The notes: generated from the letters alone by a model not told the origin. 64,000 bases of DNA from Platycnemis pennipes (GCA_933228895.1 OW121848.1:139456615-139520614); one strand, 5' to 3'. Positions 55,201-64,000 are shown, counted from the first letter of the stretch. Numbers and translations are program-made.

Positions 55201-58200
55201 TCATCTGTCTTCCATGCTGATTTTTTGAATTGCTGCCAATTGACTCTATTTATCATGTTTCAGGCACATACAGTCTTTAACAAATTGGGACATTAGGAAT
55301 GATCCAACGACAATTCAGATCATCATTCAACTATTTGATAAACGTGAAAAGTTTTGTGTGTGTGTTATGACAGTGCAGTGACTTTCGATGATATTTGAAC
55401 GAACCAACTGTTGGAAAAATATAGTTTCAATTTTTAGAAGAGCGTTGTTTTTTTAAAAGACAGCTGGTTATTGTATGCCCAGATCAACCATTTAAAATTA
55501 AATGTTATGGAAAATCAAAATCGCTACTTTTTATTCACATGCAATGTATACATCACATCAATGTTACAAATTGTACATAATATGTAGGTATAATATTATG
55601 TGCATATATATCGTATAATGTCCTCATAAATTGCATATATATGCGCATAATATGCAAACATGCCATTCCATTCAGTACATATATTTTGCATATTATGCAC
55701 ATATATCGCAATTTATGGGGACATTATACCATTTATATGCACATTTTATGTACATATTTTGCACATTTTATACCATTGATGTGGCATAATATTCACATAA
55801 TATTTGAATATTATGAGCATATTATTCACTTCGTGCTGTGTGGGAGGTAGACTCTCAGGCGAATCTGGAGCTCTGACCTATCTGGCAAGAACAAGGTTCT
55901 TGCGACCAACACCTTCACGGTTCTGACACTGATCTACACCTTCGGTTGCATCAAATGGAATGTCAACGAGCTGCAAAACCTCGACAGGGGAATGAGGAAA
56001 ATGATGACCATCTATTGTAGTCTTCATCTGAAGTCTTCCGTCACCAGATTGTATCTCCCGAGAAAGCTAGGTGGTAGAGGGCTGATAAGCCTGTAGTGCC
56101 TTCATGATAGAGTAGTCCTCAATGCTACAAACCAATCTTGTCACTGAAGGCGGACATGTTAACACTAGAATGCCGAAGGGTGTCATTTTGACACCCTACA
56201 CCTACATTTGTTTGCATAGCTGCCCATGAAACTGTATTGAAGAAAAAATCTTTCGTGACTTTTACTCATTTTAAGAGCTGAACAAGACCACTGTGTGAGA
56301 TATAGCCTTCTACCTTTTTTTCATCTGAAAAATTAAAATTTACCGTGAATGCCGGAGGGTGTCATTTTGACACCCAGTAAATGTTAGCAGTTCTTCTTTA
56401 GTTTTAGGTGTATATTCGGAAGCCATTTCATTACTACTAGTCAAACGGGTATTTTTGAACAGTGCGTCAAGGTTGCATTGTCTAATTCTACATATTTTCG
56501 ATAAAAATACACTGTTTACCTATTTTTCGAAAATTTAGTAGCGCGTGAGGTAAGTCTATTTTCCACTACTTTTTTGCAAATGATTCACCTTCAATCCAGC
56601 TCATTAGTCCGCGGTGATACAGAGATGTATTTATCTGCCGTAAAGAAGCACTGTTGCCGTGAACAATGTACTGACGCGACAATACAGATGACAACTTCCG
56701 AGCGTATGTAGCTGGCTGTCTGGCTCATTGGCGTATTGCGGCCGGTCGAGACTTCTCTTAGCATCGAGGCGGTTGCATTGACATAGCTTGCGTCTTAGTT
56801 ATGGCGCTACGTAGAGGTTATGGCGCTACGTAGGCTGGATCAAATAACGGCAGTATTAAATAACATTTCTGAAGACGTGTCTGAGCAACGGTCTGATCAA
56901 GATGTTGAGGTTTTGGGAAATTTTACGCAATCTTCGCTTTGACGAAAAGTCAAGTCATTCTGCCCGGTTGCAGACAGACAAATTTGCGATGTTTTCATAT
57001 ATGTGGAAGAAAATTATTGATAACTGTGTTGCATGCTCTAAGCCTGGACTTTTCATTACTATTGACTAACATCAGTTTCCAAGCTCCTTTACGCAATACA
57101 TGGCATTGAAGCCTAATAAACATGGGCTTGCAGTACTGTACAACATACTGGCTTGCAGTAGGTAAGGACGGTAAATATTTGATAAACGGATTTCCCGACC
57201 TTGGCAAGGATGACTCTCGTCAATCTGGCGATTGCGTGGCAGATCATGTTGTAATGATACTTATGCAGCCTTCCTTGAGCAAGTCCGAAATGTCACAACT
57301 GATAACTATTTCTCATCACTTGTGCTCACCTTAGGCCTAAAAAAAAGTTATAAGTCGGATGGGATCCGTAAATAAGGTAAGACGAGAAATCTTTCCTGAA
57401 ATAACAGCTTTTCGGGGAGATTTGTACTCAAGTAAATTGTTAAAAAACGGTGACGCAGCATTTACCGTTTATGAGAACAAACCGAGAAAGTGTGCTGTTG
57501 TTCTAAGCTCTCGTTACCATGACACTGACATTGGTGAAAACTCTGAGAAAACGCCAGAAACTGAAAAGTATGACAATGAGACCAAGTATGGAGTGGATAT
57601 CATTGATCAGATGGGGCAGAAATTTTCGGTTAGAACCGGAACCAGACGATGGCCAGTCCATTTTTTTCAGAATACTCTTGACTTGCCCAGTATAAATGCC
57701 TGGATATTTTATAAGGAAATAACTCTACAGAAGATATCCCGAAAGGGTTTTTGCAGAGTAAGCGGGGGAGCTTGGAAGTCCTAACCCTGCATCAAGAAAT
57801 GTTGTTCAAACTTCTGACGAGTGTCATGCAGTGCGAGAGCCAGAACTGACAAGGAACTGTCAAATAAAGATAAAATGCAATAAAATAGAACTATTGGATT
57901 TTGTAAGCTGTGTAATAATCAAGTATGACACGCGTACGGCTAAAACAAGGCGAAAGTGCCATAAACGTGAAGCAATTGAGATGAAATTCGTTGTAACCCT
58001 GTAAAAAACAGACCTTAGATTTCATTTTGTTTTCCTTTACACAAATTTGTGGTTTACGTGCATATAAATTATACATAATTTTACGTAAACAATAAATGAT
58101 TGTAAAAAATGATTATTTACTAACCACCTATGTGCGCCATCCTGCGTTTCAGAAAAATCTTCGAAAAATTGTGTGGTCGAAAGAAAATTTTGCAGGTAAT

Positions 58201-61200
58201 AATTTTCTATAATCGAGCTGCATTAAAAAAATTATTTTTGAATTTGTAAAAAAAAACGCCAAAAAATACCGAAGTTGCCACATTAACACTGGCAACCACA
58301 GAACATAAAATAATCCGCACAAAAACACCGCTATGAACACATAAACATATGGGTGTCAAAATGACACCCTCCCGGCATTCTCGGGGGGTCCAATATGTCC
58401 GGCATTCTAGTGTTAAAGCTCAAAATAAAGAATGTGGAGCAAAAGACCCTGCTCCGCAAGCATACTGTGAAGCCTATGGAACTAATGGAAGTTTCTATTG
58501 AAACTTGGAAATGCATGGGCTATCAAAGGAACTCACATTCTCCTTCCTGTGCTCCGCAGGTCTGAAGTCCAAAACCGAGGGATTCATGCTTGTGTGCCAA
58601 GATGGTGTATCCAACACCCTCGTGTACCGTCGCCTCATCTTTGGGGCAAACATGATGGACACTAGATGCAGAGCGTGCTGAAGGCAGCCAGAGACTTTAG
58701 GACATCTACTCTCCAGCTGCAGCTTTTATGAGAAGAACGCATGCATAAACCAGCACAACTTGGCTCTGCGGGTGTTGTATTACGACCTAAGACACCATTA
58801 CGGCATAGATGCGAATCCGGTGCTGCCTTATGCCCCTGGAGACATCGAGTCCATCGAGGAGAACGATTAGTGTAAGATCTGGTGGAATTAATCCTTCTCC
58901 AACATCAGGCAGTTGGAGGCGACGAAGCCTGATATCATTCTCCTCAACAATTTCTCGCATGCCATGTTCGTGATCGAGTTTTTGGCACCGGCCGAAATGA
59001 AAATGGCAGCGAAGGAGATGGAAAAAAGGAATAAATATAAAGAGCTGCTGTGCAAACTCCGGCAAATGTACGTGGGCTACTCTGTGAAACTGGTAGTCCT
59101 CATCGTGGGTGTGCTTGGTGGTGTCAAGAGCTCACTAGTCGACAATCTCAAGTGCATCCCAGCTTCTAGGGCACGAGCGGATCACTTGCAAATGCAATGC
59201 AGAAGGCTGTCCTTCTCGGGTCCCTCCGCCTGCTTTGTGTGCATGACTCCTAAGTCATTGTGTCGCCACATGAAGCACTAGGCACAATCCGGCAACACCA
59301 CCGTGTTCCTTGGTTCCCCTAGAACCACTCTGACCGCCACGAAGCATTGTCGACAGCTGTCTTGGCATAGCAGCCATCCGTGATGGAGCTTCCCCTCGCG
59401 TCTCCGTCCAGGTGTGAAATTCAGTCTGTCATATGATTTTTTACCCCGAAAAAGGTGGCATCTATCGACATTCATCGCCAATTGGTTGAAGTTTACGGTG
59501 AAAAATGCATGGATGTTAAAAACATACATAAGTGGTGCCACGAGTTCCTTTCCGGCCACGCAAACGTCCATGACGAGGAAAGAAGTGGCAGGCCATCACA
59601 CTCAGATGAGACAGTGCAAGCAGTGGAGGCGGAAATGCTGAAAAACCGCCGGGTAACGGTGAAGGAGTTGGAAGAAAAACTTGGAGGAGTGTGTAGCAGA
59701 GACTCAATTCGCTTAATTTTAAAGGATAAGTTGAATTACCGAAAGGTTTCTGCCAGGTGGGTGCCCAAACAGCTCACCAAAGACCACAAGAGGCAGCGCG
59801 TGGAATGTGCGGAAGAAGTTGTGTGCTGTTCTGAAGAGGAAGGAGATGATATTTTGTCATCATATCTATCTAACGGGTGATGAAACGTGGGTTCACCACT
59901 ATACCCCCAAGACGAAGCAACAGTCTAAACAATGGTGCCACCCGACATTTCCAAAACCGAAAATGGTCAAACAAACTCTATTAGCTGGGAAGGTCATGGC
60001 AACAGTGTTTTGGGACCGAAAGGGAGTATTGTTGGTGGATTTCATGCCCCGGGGAACCACTATCAATAAGGAAAGATACTGCCACACACTACAAAAGCTT
60101 CGGCATGCCATCAAGGACAAACGTGCAGGAATGCTGACGAAGGGGGTCCCATTTCATCACGACAATGCACGCCCACATACGGCTAATCAGACGCAGGAAC
60201 TGATCTCGAAGTTTGGGTGGAAAGACCCGACCTCGCTCCCAGTGATTTCCACATGTTCCTCGCCCTGAAGAAACATCTAAGAAGGATGAAGTTCGTGACG
60301 GATGACGAGGTGCAAGAGGAGGTCAACACCTTTCTTCGCAACGTGGACGGAAGCTGGTATGACGACAGGATTCAAAAGTTCATCTTGCGGATGAGGAAAG
60401 TCATCGAGCGCCAGGGTGACTACATGGAAAATAGCTGAAGCCATGACCTTTCCAACGATGTATCCAACAATGTAAATAAATGTCATTTTCAATGAAAAAA
60501 AAAATGGAGACCTTATTTTTAAGCTTGCCCTCGTACATCACCCCTGGTAGAGTACAAGTGCAGATTTTCTTTAATGTGCAGCAAAGTATTAAACATATAT
60601 AAACTAAACACAGTCACAATTTCTAAACTAACAAAAAGTGGTTTACAGTGTGTGTAGTAATCTGAGCTTGTGATAACTCTAACCAACTTCTTTTGTCGTA
60701 AGAAAACCAATTTTACATCAGATGCATGACCCCATAGTCTGATACCATATAAGATATGCGATTGAAAGAATGCACAGTAAGCATAACGAAGATAATCCTT
60801 AGTCACACACCATTTAAGTTTTCTTATTAAAAAGAGGGCCCTGGCAAGTTTATTCCTTACTGATAGGATATGGGCACTCCAAGTTAGTTTGGGGTCAAGG
60901 TGAAAGCCGAGAAGTTTTAAAACTTCGTTTTCGGGAGCTACTAGTTGGAGAGAACATATTAGAGAAGGAGTTTTATCTGGATTCGTTAAGTCTATTGGCT
61001 GAGAACCAGTCACTTGCTTTTGCAAGGGTGCTGGATATCATTCTGGTAGCCTCGGTTTGGGTAACACACTCATGTAAGAGTTGTGTCATCAGCATATAAG
61101 ACACAATTTGTGGGTATATTAGATGGTAGGTCATTGATCATTAGAAGGAAAAGAATGGCGCCAAGTACAGATCCTTGTGGAACTCCATGCCTTACATCAA

Positions 61201-62006
61201 GGAATTCAGATCGGGTACCATTCACAAGTACTAACTGCTTTCGATTGCACAGGTAGGAGGCCATAAACTTTAGTTCAACACCTTGAAAACCATAGCATTG
61301 TAACTTCTATTGAAGTATATTATGATCAACACAATCGAAGGCAGATGACAAATCATATAGGGTTAGAGACAAACTATGTTTAATTTCAAAGGCACTGATG
61401 ATGCACTTAATTATCGCATCAACTGCTTTAGTTGTGCTTTTGAATATGATGAGCACCAGGGTATATGCATATTTTGGCTAGCTTCTATGATATCAAAGGG
61501 GGTGCGAGTAAGATATGTATCAAACAGAATTGATCAACACATGGGTCACATCAACACATTATCCAAAACCACATATGTTTCTTTACAAGTTCTTTCCTCA
61601 GAAATATGTCCCACTGAAATATGGGTGTCTAAAAATATGTTGATGCATGTCTACATATATGGTACATGAGCACACTTTCTTATTTCACAATGAACTTACT
61701 ATAAGTCAACCTACCATCTCGAAACTGGTGAATCGATCTGGTAGTACCTAGATCAAATCATGTCACTACATAATTAATCATGACTGCTGAAAACCTTATC
61801 CAAAAATTCATGTAAAGGTTAAAAGTATAAAAGGATACAAAGTGTGTTCGGTATCAAGGAAAATAACTTTTCCTCCGCCATATCCATTACTTCCAGGAAT
61901 TTGAGCTGTCACACACAGTGTGTGTGATAGCTGTGTTTTCCCTGTTCTGAATTCTCCAAAAGCTTCTGTAATTGACATCGATTCAATACCTCCACCTAAT
62001 AGTTTG
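40141..62006 (-). CDS. DMC1: Meiotic recombinase DMC1, 3' part (5 exons; 5' exons not found)
   Basis: DMC1 is the meiosis-specific RecA/RAD51-family ATPase that forms nuclear filaments on single-stranded DNA and performs strand exchange between homologues. Exons (minus strand): 61839-62006, 52691-52856, 46634-46816, 40323-40432 and 40141-40210; phases 2, 0, 0 and 2 join correctly. They encode about 231 residues, matching the last two thirds of a roughly 340-residue protein. Walker A is GEFRTGKT in the first visible exon; Walker B is LLIIDS across the 52691/46816 junction. DMC1 rather than RAD51 is indicated by [19 protein letters not shown] and by [17 protein letters not shown]. The N-terminal HhH domain is missing from the window. 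Introns of 6-9 kb are full of transposons, but no exon is damaged. Confidence 0.96.
40323..40432 (-). CDS. DMC1: DMC1 penultimate exon
   Basis: It encodes [20 protein letters not shown] followed by [16 protein letters not shown]. The donor GTAAAT opens a short 112-base intron, the smallest in either gene. Confidence 0.96.
40965..42500 (-). mobile_element. Jockey-type non-LTR retrotransposon, both ends truncated
   Basis: The main minus-strand ORF (42089-40965, 374 codons) is a reverse transcriptase: [89 protein letters not shown] and the catalytic [11 protein letters not shown] preceding ORF (up to 42527, its first residues belonging to the host sequence) has the usual linker upstream of the RT and is separated by a stop and frameshift. 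The 5' endonuclease and 3' end, including a poly(A) tail, are absent. It sits inside piggyBac F. Confidence 0.85.
42505..43613 (+). pseudogene. Broken piggyBac transposase (element F)
   Basis: Blocks in order: [20 protein letters not shown] (about 42517-42580), [37 protein letters not shown] sequence (about 42920-42985), [20 protein letters not shown] (third block, about 43070-43130) and a zinc-binding tail with CKVC, CSTC and CH near 43450-43545. The first catalytic Asp, normally in S(V/L)DEAM, is His here. Frameshifts separate the blocks. The N-terminus is lost to the non-LTR insertion. Confidence 0.75.
44093..44250. mobile_element. TTAA MITE family Q, copy 2
   Basis: TTAA (44089-44092) and CCCTTTGCACTCAGATTTT begin an inverted copy of the MITE at 9338; the shared core includes GTGTCGAGTATCACTGGACA. 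The right end is altered after CCTGAG and lacks TTAA. It contains an inner hairpin-like pair GTGTCGAGTGACACTCGACA. Confidence 0.65.
44260..45790. other. DMC1 intron sequence, little recognised
   Basis: Apart from the hAT-like terminus at 44875-44996, this AT-rich intron stretch holds no recognisable ORF or repeat boundary. Confidence 0.4.
44875..44996. mobile_element. hAT-like terminal fragment
   Basis: A run of GGATC-containing words (AGGATCTGAAACC, AGATCCGAAACC, AAGGATCCGG, TGGATCGG) ends at GGATCCGTCCATCACTA. Reverse-complemented, TAGTGATGGACGGATCC resembles the AGATGGGTCAATTCC start of the hAT fragment at 25420. No transposase is attached. Confidence 0.35.
45795..46100. mobile_element. 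TTAA MITE family P, copy 1 (306 bp)
   Basis: TTAA at 45791-45794 is followed by CCCTTTGGCTGCCAG; the reverse-complemented right end is CCCTTTTATTAACAG, bordered by TTCA (a mutated TTAA). A perfect 16-bp palindrome GGCCAATATATTGGCC lies at 46025-46040. A second left-end-like sequence, CCCTTTTACTGCCAG, sits just outside at about 45727. A partial copy occurs at 34262. Confidence 0.55.
46634..46816 (-). CDS. DMC1: DMC1 exon with Walker B and L2 region
   Basis: It encodes 61 residues from [19 protein letters not shown] to the DNA-binding loop L2 region [15 protein letters not shown]. Both boundaries are phase 0 (acceptor TTGTCCAG, donor GTAGTT). Confidence 0.96.
47873..48114. mobile_element. TTAA MITE, 242 bp
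   Basis: TTAA at 47869-47872 and 48115-48118 flank ends CCCTTTGCGATCCAA and (reverse-complemented) CCCTTTGCGGTCAAA. A GTCGAG-CTCAA-CTCGAC hairpin lies near 48037-48053. The interior does not code. It is a separate TTAA family from those at 9338 and 45795. Confidence 0.7.
49176..49520 (+). mobile_element. tRNA-derived SINE
   Basis: A tRNA-like head carries an A-box type TGGCTAGAGTACTGG (about 49190) and a B-box type GGTTCAATTACC (about 49227), the RNA polymerase III internal promoter. It has CTCCCACCTCGAGGT between them and no proper acceptor stem. A body with GTGGTCCCCTTGGCACC and CAAATGACCTCAGCTG follows. It sits between the RT and nuclease parts of the Penelope element. Target duplication and exact 3' end are not clear. 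Confidence 0.65.
49557..49910 (+). pseudogene. GIY-YIG endonuclease domain of the Penelope-like element
   Basis: An open frame reads [20 protein letters not shown], then [18 protein letters not shown]. The last block is the GIY-YIG motif in altered form (GVY...C.C...YIG.TGR in the family); the YIG is YAG here. A shifted frame continues with [15 protein letters not shown] near 49885-49930, the usual C-terminal block. This nuclease cuts target DNA during Penelope insertion. Confidence 0.75.
50563..50870 (-). mobile_element. hAT-like terminal sequence
   Basis: TAGAGATGTGCGAAAAC at 50563 and the following GAATTCTC, TATTCGATT and GAATCTCG words resemble hAT-type termini that occur at 25420. No matching right end or transposase was seen. 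Confidence 0.3.
51033..51448. repeat. Tandem duplication, two 208-bp units
   Basis: 51033-51240 and 51241-51448 are head-to-tail copies, each starting TACATGGTGTCTCTTCTTC and differing by about two dozen substitutions and small indels. No coding content is visible. It lies in a DMC1 intron and may be a small piece of a satellite family. Confidence 0.85.
51449..52690. other. DMC1 intron, nothing recognised
   Basis: AT-rich intron sequence between the tandem duplication and the DMC1 exon at 52691. I see only short ORFs without family motifs. Confidence 0.4.
52691..52856 (-). CDS. DMC1: DMC1 central exon
   Basis: It encodes [20 protein letters not shown], then [20 protein letters not shown] up to FKLL. 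Its first base T completes the Phe codon from the previous exon. The acceptor (AAATAG) has a poor pyrimidine tract; a second AG three bases on would break the phase. The donor is GTATGA. Confidence 0.95.
52857..53840. other. DMC1 intron, nothing recognised
   Basis: The kilobase beyond the DMC1 exon holds no recognisable ORF, repeat border or regulatory motif before the retroelement that starts near 53850. Confidence 0.4.
53870..54773 (+). pseudogene. Reverse transcriptase part of the REL retroelement
   Basis: Blocks in shifting frames: [73 protein letters not shown] and [20 protein letters not shown], then [15 protein letters not shown]. The catalytic YMDD box reads FMDY here (about 54485-54497), so the second Asp is lost. 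Confidence 0.8.
54774..55844. mobile_element. 1.07-kb element with 12-bp TIR and AG target duplication
   Basis: The ends CCCACACAGCAC are identical inverted over 12 bases and flanked by AG on both sides (54772-54773 and 55845-55846). Removing it with one AG rejoins the host retroelement (KY...LRRIW). The interior is AT-rich, with many GCATAATATGC and ATATGCGCATAATATGC-type near-palindromic words near both ends, and has no recognisable transposase. The superfamily is unknown to me. Confidence 0.7.
55845..56158 (+). pseudogene. REL retroelement, post-RT region
   Basis: It reads [40 protein letters not shown] and [20 protein letters not shown], the conserved region after the RT in R2/R4-type proteins. 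It ends at the TTAA where piggyBac B entered. Confidence 0.8.
56163..58412 (+). mobile_element. piggyBac element B (2250 bp)
   Basis: TTAA at 56159-56162 and 58413-58416 flank a perfect 13-bp inverted repeat CACTAGAATGCCG. Just inside both ends is GGGTGTCATTTTGACACCC, itself a palindrome, and it recurs near 56356 with one spacer change. Internal transposase remnants lie at 57122-57784. The left 650 bases match the fragment at 34357. Confidence 0.9.
57122..57784 (+). pseudogene. piggyBac transposase remnant (element B)
   Basis: Blocks: [20 protein letters not shown] and [20 protein letters not shown] (57145-57290), then after a frameshift [36 protein letters not shown] and [15 protein letters not shown] (57390-57690). 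GVDIIDQM is the family's third catalytic block. The N-terminus and first Asp block are gone, so this copy is dead. Its closest relatives appear to be a different piggyBac lineage from element C. Confidence 0.8.
58417..59281 (+). pseudogene. Zinc knuckle and REL endonuclease of the retroelement
   Basis: A CRAC, stop, [13 protein letters not shown] block (about 58672-58725) is the CCHC knuckle with an internal TGA. Then KPDIILLNN and FVIEFLAP with [12 protein letters not shown] (about 58925-59050) match the PD-(D/E)XK restriction-like nuclease pattern. The end is a [11 protein letters not shown] block. The nuclease is complete enough to place the element with R2/R4-type retroelements. Confidence 0.75.
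59448..60531 (+). mobile_element. Mariner element, left end missing
   Basis: A mariner transposase in three frames ends near 60438. The right terminus is GGAGACCTTATTTTTAAGC followed by TTGCCCTCGTA, typical of mariner inverted repeats that begin TACGAGGGC. No left counterpart occurs upstream, so the element is 5' truncated at the retroelement boundary. It abuts, and may have inserted into, the non-LTR fragment to its right. Confidence 0.8.
59455..60438 (+). pseudogene. Mariner transposase with two frameshifts
   Basis: Segment 1 (59455 to about 59815) holds the N-terminal HTH region with [20 protein letters not shown] and [10 protein letters not shown]. Segment 2 (about 59815-60215) holds [13 protein letters not shown] (first Asp) and [10 protein letters not shown] (second Asp). 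Segment 3 (60217-60438) holds [20 protein letters not shown] (third Asp; D34D-type mariner). Frameshifts lie near 59815 and 60215. All three catalytic Asp survive. Confidence 0.85.
60537..61380 (-). pseudogene. Non-LTR reverse transcriptase fragment (Jockey-type)
   Basis: On the minus strand: [20 protein letters not shown] (about 61370-61310), [13 protein letters not shown] and [20 protein letters not shown], the catalytic [10 protein letters not shown] (about 61100), then [15 protein letters not shown] and the long post-RT region to YSTRGDV near 60537. Frameshifts break it near 61070 and 61310. Both ends are missing. It lies in a DMC1 intron, next to the mariner. Confidence 0.8.
61839..62006 (-). 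CDS. DMC1: DMC1 exon with Walker A
   Basis: It begins with the last base of an Asp codon, then [20 protein letters not shown] and [18 protein letters not shown], ending DTEHT plus TT. The acceptor is AACAG and the donor GTATCC. The family usually has DTENTF, so the His is a mild oddity. Confidence 0.94.
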
Positions 62007-62009
62007 CTG

Positions 62010-62797
62010 TTAAAAGTAAAAGATCATGATAAATTTCTTATTTACCAGCCTTTTTATTTAAAAAATTCCAGTGCTCAAGTGATGCTAATACAGGTACAAC
62101 ATTTATCCATGCAACAGACATAGGCACTCCCCTCCATGGAAAATTTTGAGAAATGATTGTATGCTATTTTTGTAATTTAAAATTGAAAAACAGTGTATTT
62201 ATAAAAGGACTATATTAAAAATAAGAACAACCAGAAAAACTACTGTTGTATTAATGTAAAAACTACAAACCACCAAAATTTAACCAGTGAAAAACGTTAA
62301 TGGACAGTTAATCACAAAGCCAGAAACCAAAGCAACATCAAGAATAATCGAATCAGTGATAAGTTGCCACACCAGGCAACCTAGTGGCCCAGGAATGTCA
62401 GTGAATGCACCCCCCTGACAATTTTTCTGCCAGTGACCATGGTAATGTACGTGTAAGGATTAATTTGTTCTAGAGTTTTAGGTCTGTTTCAATTTCTTTG
62501 ACTTGTGGAATTTTGCCAGAATTAGAAATTGTGCCTGAAGGACAAATTGACATAATGAAAAGATGATCATTGAGGATCTAGTAAGCAAGTGGCACAGTTG
62601 GAGGTAGAATTATGTTTTACCACTGAAAAATCAATAATTCCAGGATATTTGTCAAATTGCCATCAGTATTACTAATACCAGCGAAAAATGCCTTGGGGAT
62701 TTTTATAAAAGGTGTAACTCACCAGAAAAAGTACCCCGCAATTATTTTGAAATTTCTACTTATGTATATGCAAACAGTTTTGCAATTGAGTCCAACA
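62010..62797. other. Upstream of the first visible DMC1 exon, nothing recognised
   Basis: I searched this stretch on the minus strand for the next DMC1 exon (expected to end in a GSxEFD-type sequence) and did not find it. The missing 5' exons are probably beyond the window. Confidence 0.4.
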
Positions 62798-63316
62798 GGG
62801 GCGTTTACTCGGAACCGAAATCGCAATTTTGTACACAAAATCGTTAGATGGAAACGAAAAATGAATTCTAGTGAAAAAATTAATCTTCAAACCAGAGCCA
62901 TTTACTCATAAATCAAAAATTAAAATAAGCAAAAGGTGACACCAAACGAATGAGCTGCCTTGACATCATTGACGTCATTTACCTCCCATCCTTGACTGCT
63001 TTTAGGGGAAGGGAAGGGAGTGGAGGGGGGCTGTCAGAAGGTCTACTAGCACAGATCCTGTCGCAACCGCTCCACTGGCAGAGCCAGCTGTGTGTCCCCC
63101 ATTGCGATAAGGTGAAGGAACTTTGTGGGTTCAGTTGTGATTGGACGAAGTGGATGATGCAAGAGGTCAATGCACGCCCACTTTTCCGAAAGGGTTAAAA
63201 ACATCAGGTTTTTGCTGCATATGACTCTAGAACTAATTGACGGATCGAAAAATGGAAAAATAGGGGTCTTTTTATTTTACAAACTTTATCAGATCTAGCA
63301 ATAAAAATATGGTAAA
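62798..63316 (+). repeat. Interspersed repeat family N, copy 2
   Basis: It matches 1857-2380 in the same orientation, from GGGGCGTTTACTCGG to ATGGTAAAT. Flanking sequences differ, so both ends of the repeat are defined to within a few bases. Class unknown. Confidence 0.7.
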
Positions 63317-64000
63317 TGACCCCATTTGGGAGGTTATTGCAATTATAATATGTACTACAATCATGTAACAGTGGCTCTAAACACCAACTCAAAAACCTTT
63401 ACCTCTAATATAGTTATACATAATTATGTTGATGTTATATGAGCATTAAGACTAATAAGTCTCAATGTTTGTGCTAACAGGGATTGTAATACTATGTGTT
63501 TATAGGAGGTGTCCACTATTTTGAGAAGTCCCTTGAGGAAGATTTGAATAAACATACATGTATTTCTCCAAAAAGGGTCTACATTCAGTCTCCAAGAATC
63601 ATCAACTTTACTAAAAGTAGCATTTCTTTTATGGAGGCTTTTACAATACTATAAATGCTTAAGCTTCAGATTTTTTCTCAGGTTCTGCAGAAGACAGATG
63701 GCAATGTAAGATACACCTTTTAAAATTCACTGTATCAGGCTTATTTTTGTGGAAGTTATTGACATTAATTTCTAAAATAATGCACTTGGCAATCTTCTAC
63801 AGGTTTATCTGGCAGTACAATGCATTGCACCACACTTTGGCATAATCATATGCAAGAGTGGGGTGGTTGAGTGGCAGTACATAGGCTAAGATCTGAGTAG
63901 GGTTGGGGATGGCAGGATGGAGGAATGGGATGGAGGGGAGAGGTATTTGTGACTTAAAGGAAATGCAAACCAGGATTGGGTGAGGCCTCTGTGTTTAAAC
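63317..64000. other. Right-edge sequence, nothing recognised
   Basis: AT-rich sequence with short ORFs only. No DMC1 5' exon, transposon end or other feature was recognised. Confidence 0.4.

Larger units (their letters stand above)
53850..59400 (+). mobile_element. Non-LTR retroelement with REL-type endonuclease (R2/R4-like), split by two insertions
   Basis: Three segments form one element: RT at 53870-54773, the post-RT region at 55845-56158, and a zinc knuckle plus restriction-like endonuclease at 58417-59281. Between them sit an AG-flanked element (54774-55844) and a piggyBac (56163-58412). Order RT then C-terminal REL endonuclease is that of R2/R4-type elements. The 5' end is missing and the 3' end is near 59400. 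Many stops show it is inactive. Confidence 0.8.

Noticed and set aside
40141..62006. RAD51 instead of DMC1
   Set aside because: [19 protein letters not shown] and [11 protein letters not shown] are DMC1-type; RAD51 has a different sequence in these regions.

Overview
The window is animal nuclear DNA, AT-rich, with spliced genes on GT-AG introns. The families present (many piggyBac-type TTAA elements, pogo/Tigger, mariner, hAT, Harbinger-like, Penelope-like, Jockey-type and REL-endonuclease retroelements, a tRNA-derived SINE) and the protein spellings suggest an arthropod, most likely an insect. I cannot name the species. No CRISPR array, rRNA gene, genuine tRNA gene or prokaryotic operon was seen.

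Two host genes account for the coding content, both on the minus strand. The first is a complete gene for ethanolamine-phosphate cytidylyltransferase (PCYT2): 8 exons, stop at 12123, start at 39728, 385 codons. All splice phases were checked and they join in frame. The second is the 3' two thirds of the meiotic recombinase gene DMC1: 5 exons from 62006 down to the stop at 40141, with the 5' exons not found. DMC1 ends only 412 bases upstream of the PCYT2 start, so DMC1's 3' UTR and PCYT2's promoter share that short spacer. The two proteins act in unrelated processes (phosphatidylethanolamine synthesis and meiotic strand exchange).

Nearly everything else is intronic or flanking transposon debris, often nested. 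From left to right: a TTAA element (593-2902) carrying another repeat and a pogo-like MITE; a repeat-poor stretch that may be a long PCYT2 3' UTR (about 2.9-12.1 kb); a Tigger element in PCYT2 intron 7 that contains a piggyBac copy split by an LTR-like sequence; in intron 4 a piggyBac, a hAT 3' end, a Penelope-type terminus and a 1.47-kb pogo-like element; a Harbinger-like element in intron 3; in intron 2 a nearly intact piggyBac (35326-37809) inside an unidentified older element whose reading frame is still open across the insertion site, plus a MITE built from CACTGTG-type motifs. In DMC1 introns: a piggyBac with a Jockey-type element inside it; several TTAA MITEs; a Penelope element split by a SINE; a 208-bp tandem duplication; an REL-endonuclease retroelement split by a 1.07-kb element with an AG target duplication and by another piggyBac; a mariner; and another non-LTR fragment.

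The most unusual signals are the unidentified ORF split by the piggyBac at 35.3/37.8 kb, three hammerhead-ribozyme-like cores in Penelope-type termini, the 1.07-kb AG-flanked element, and the number of distinct TTAA-terminated families. All catalytic, family and boundary calls were made by eye without database searches.
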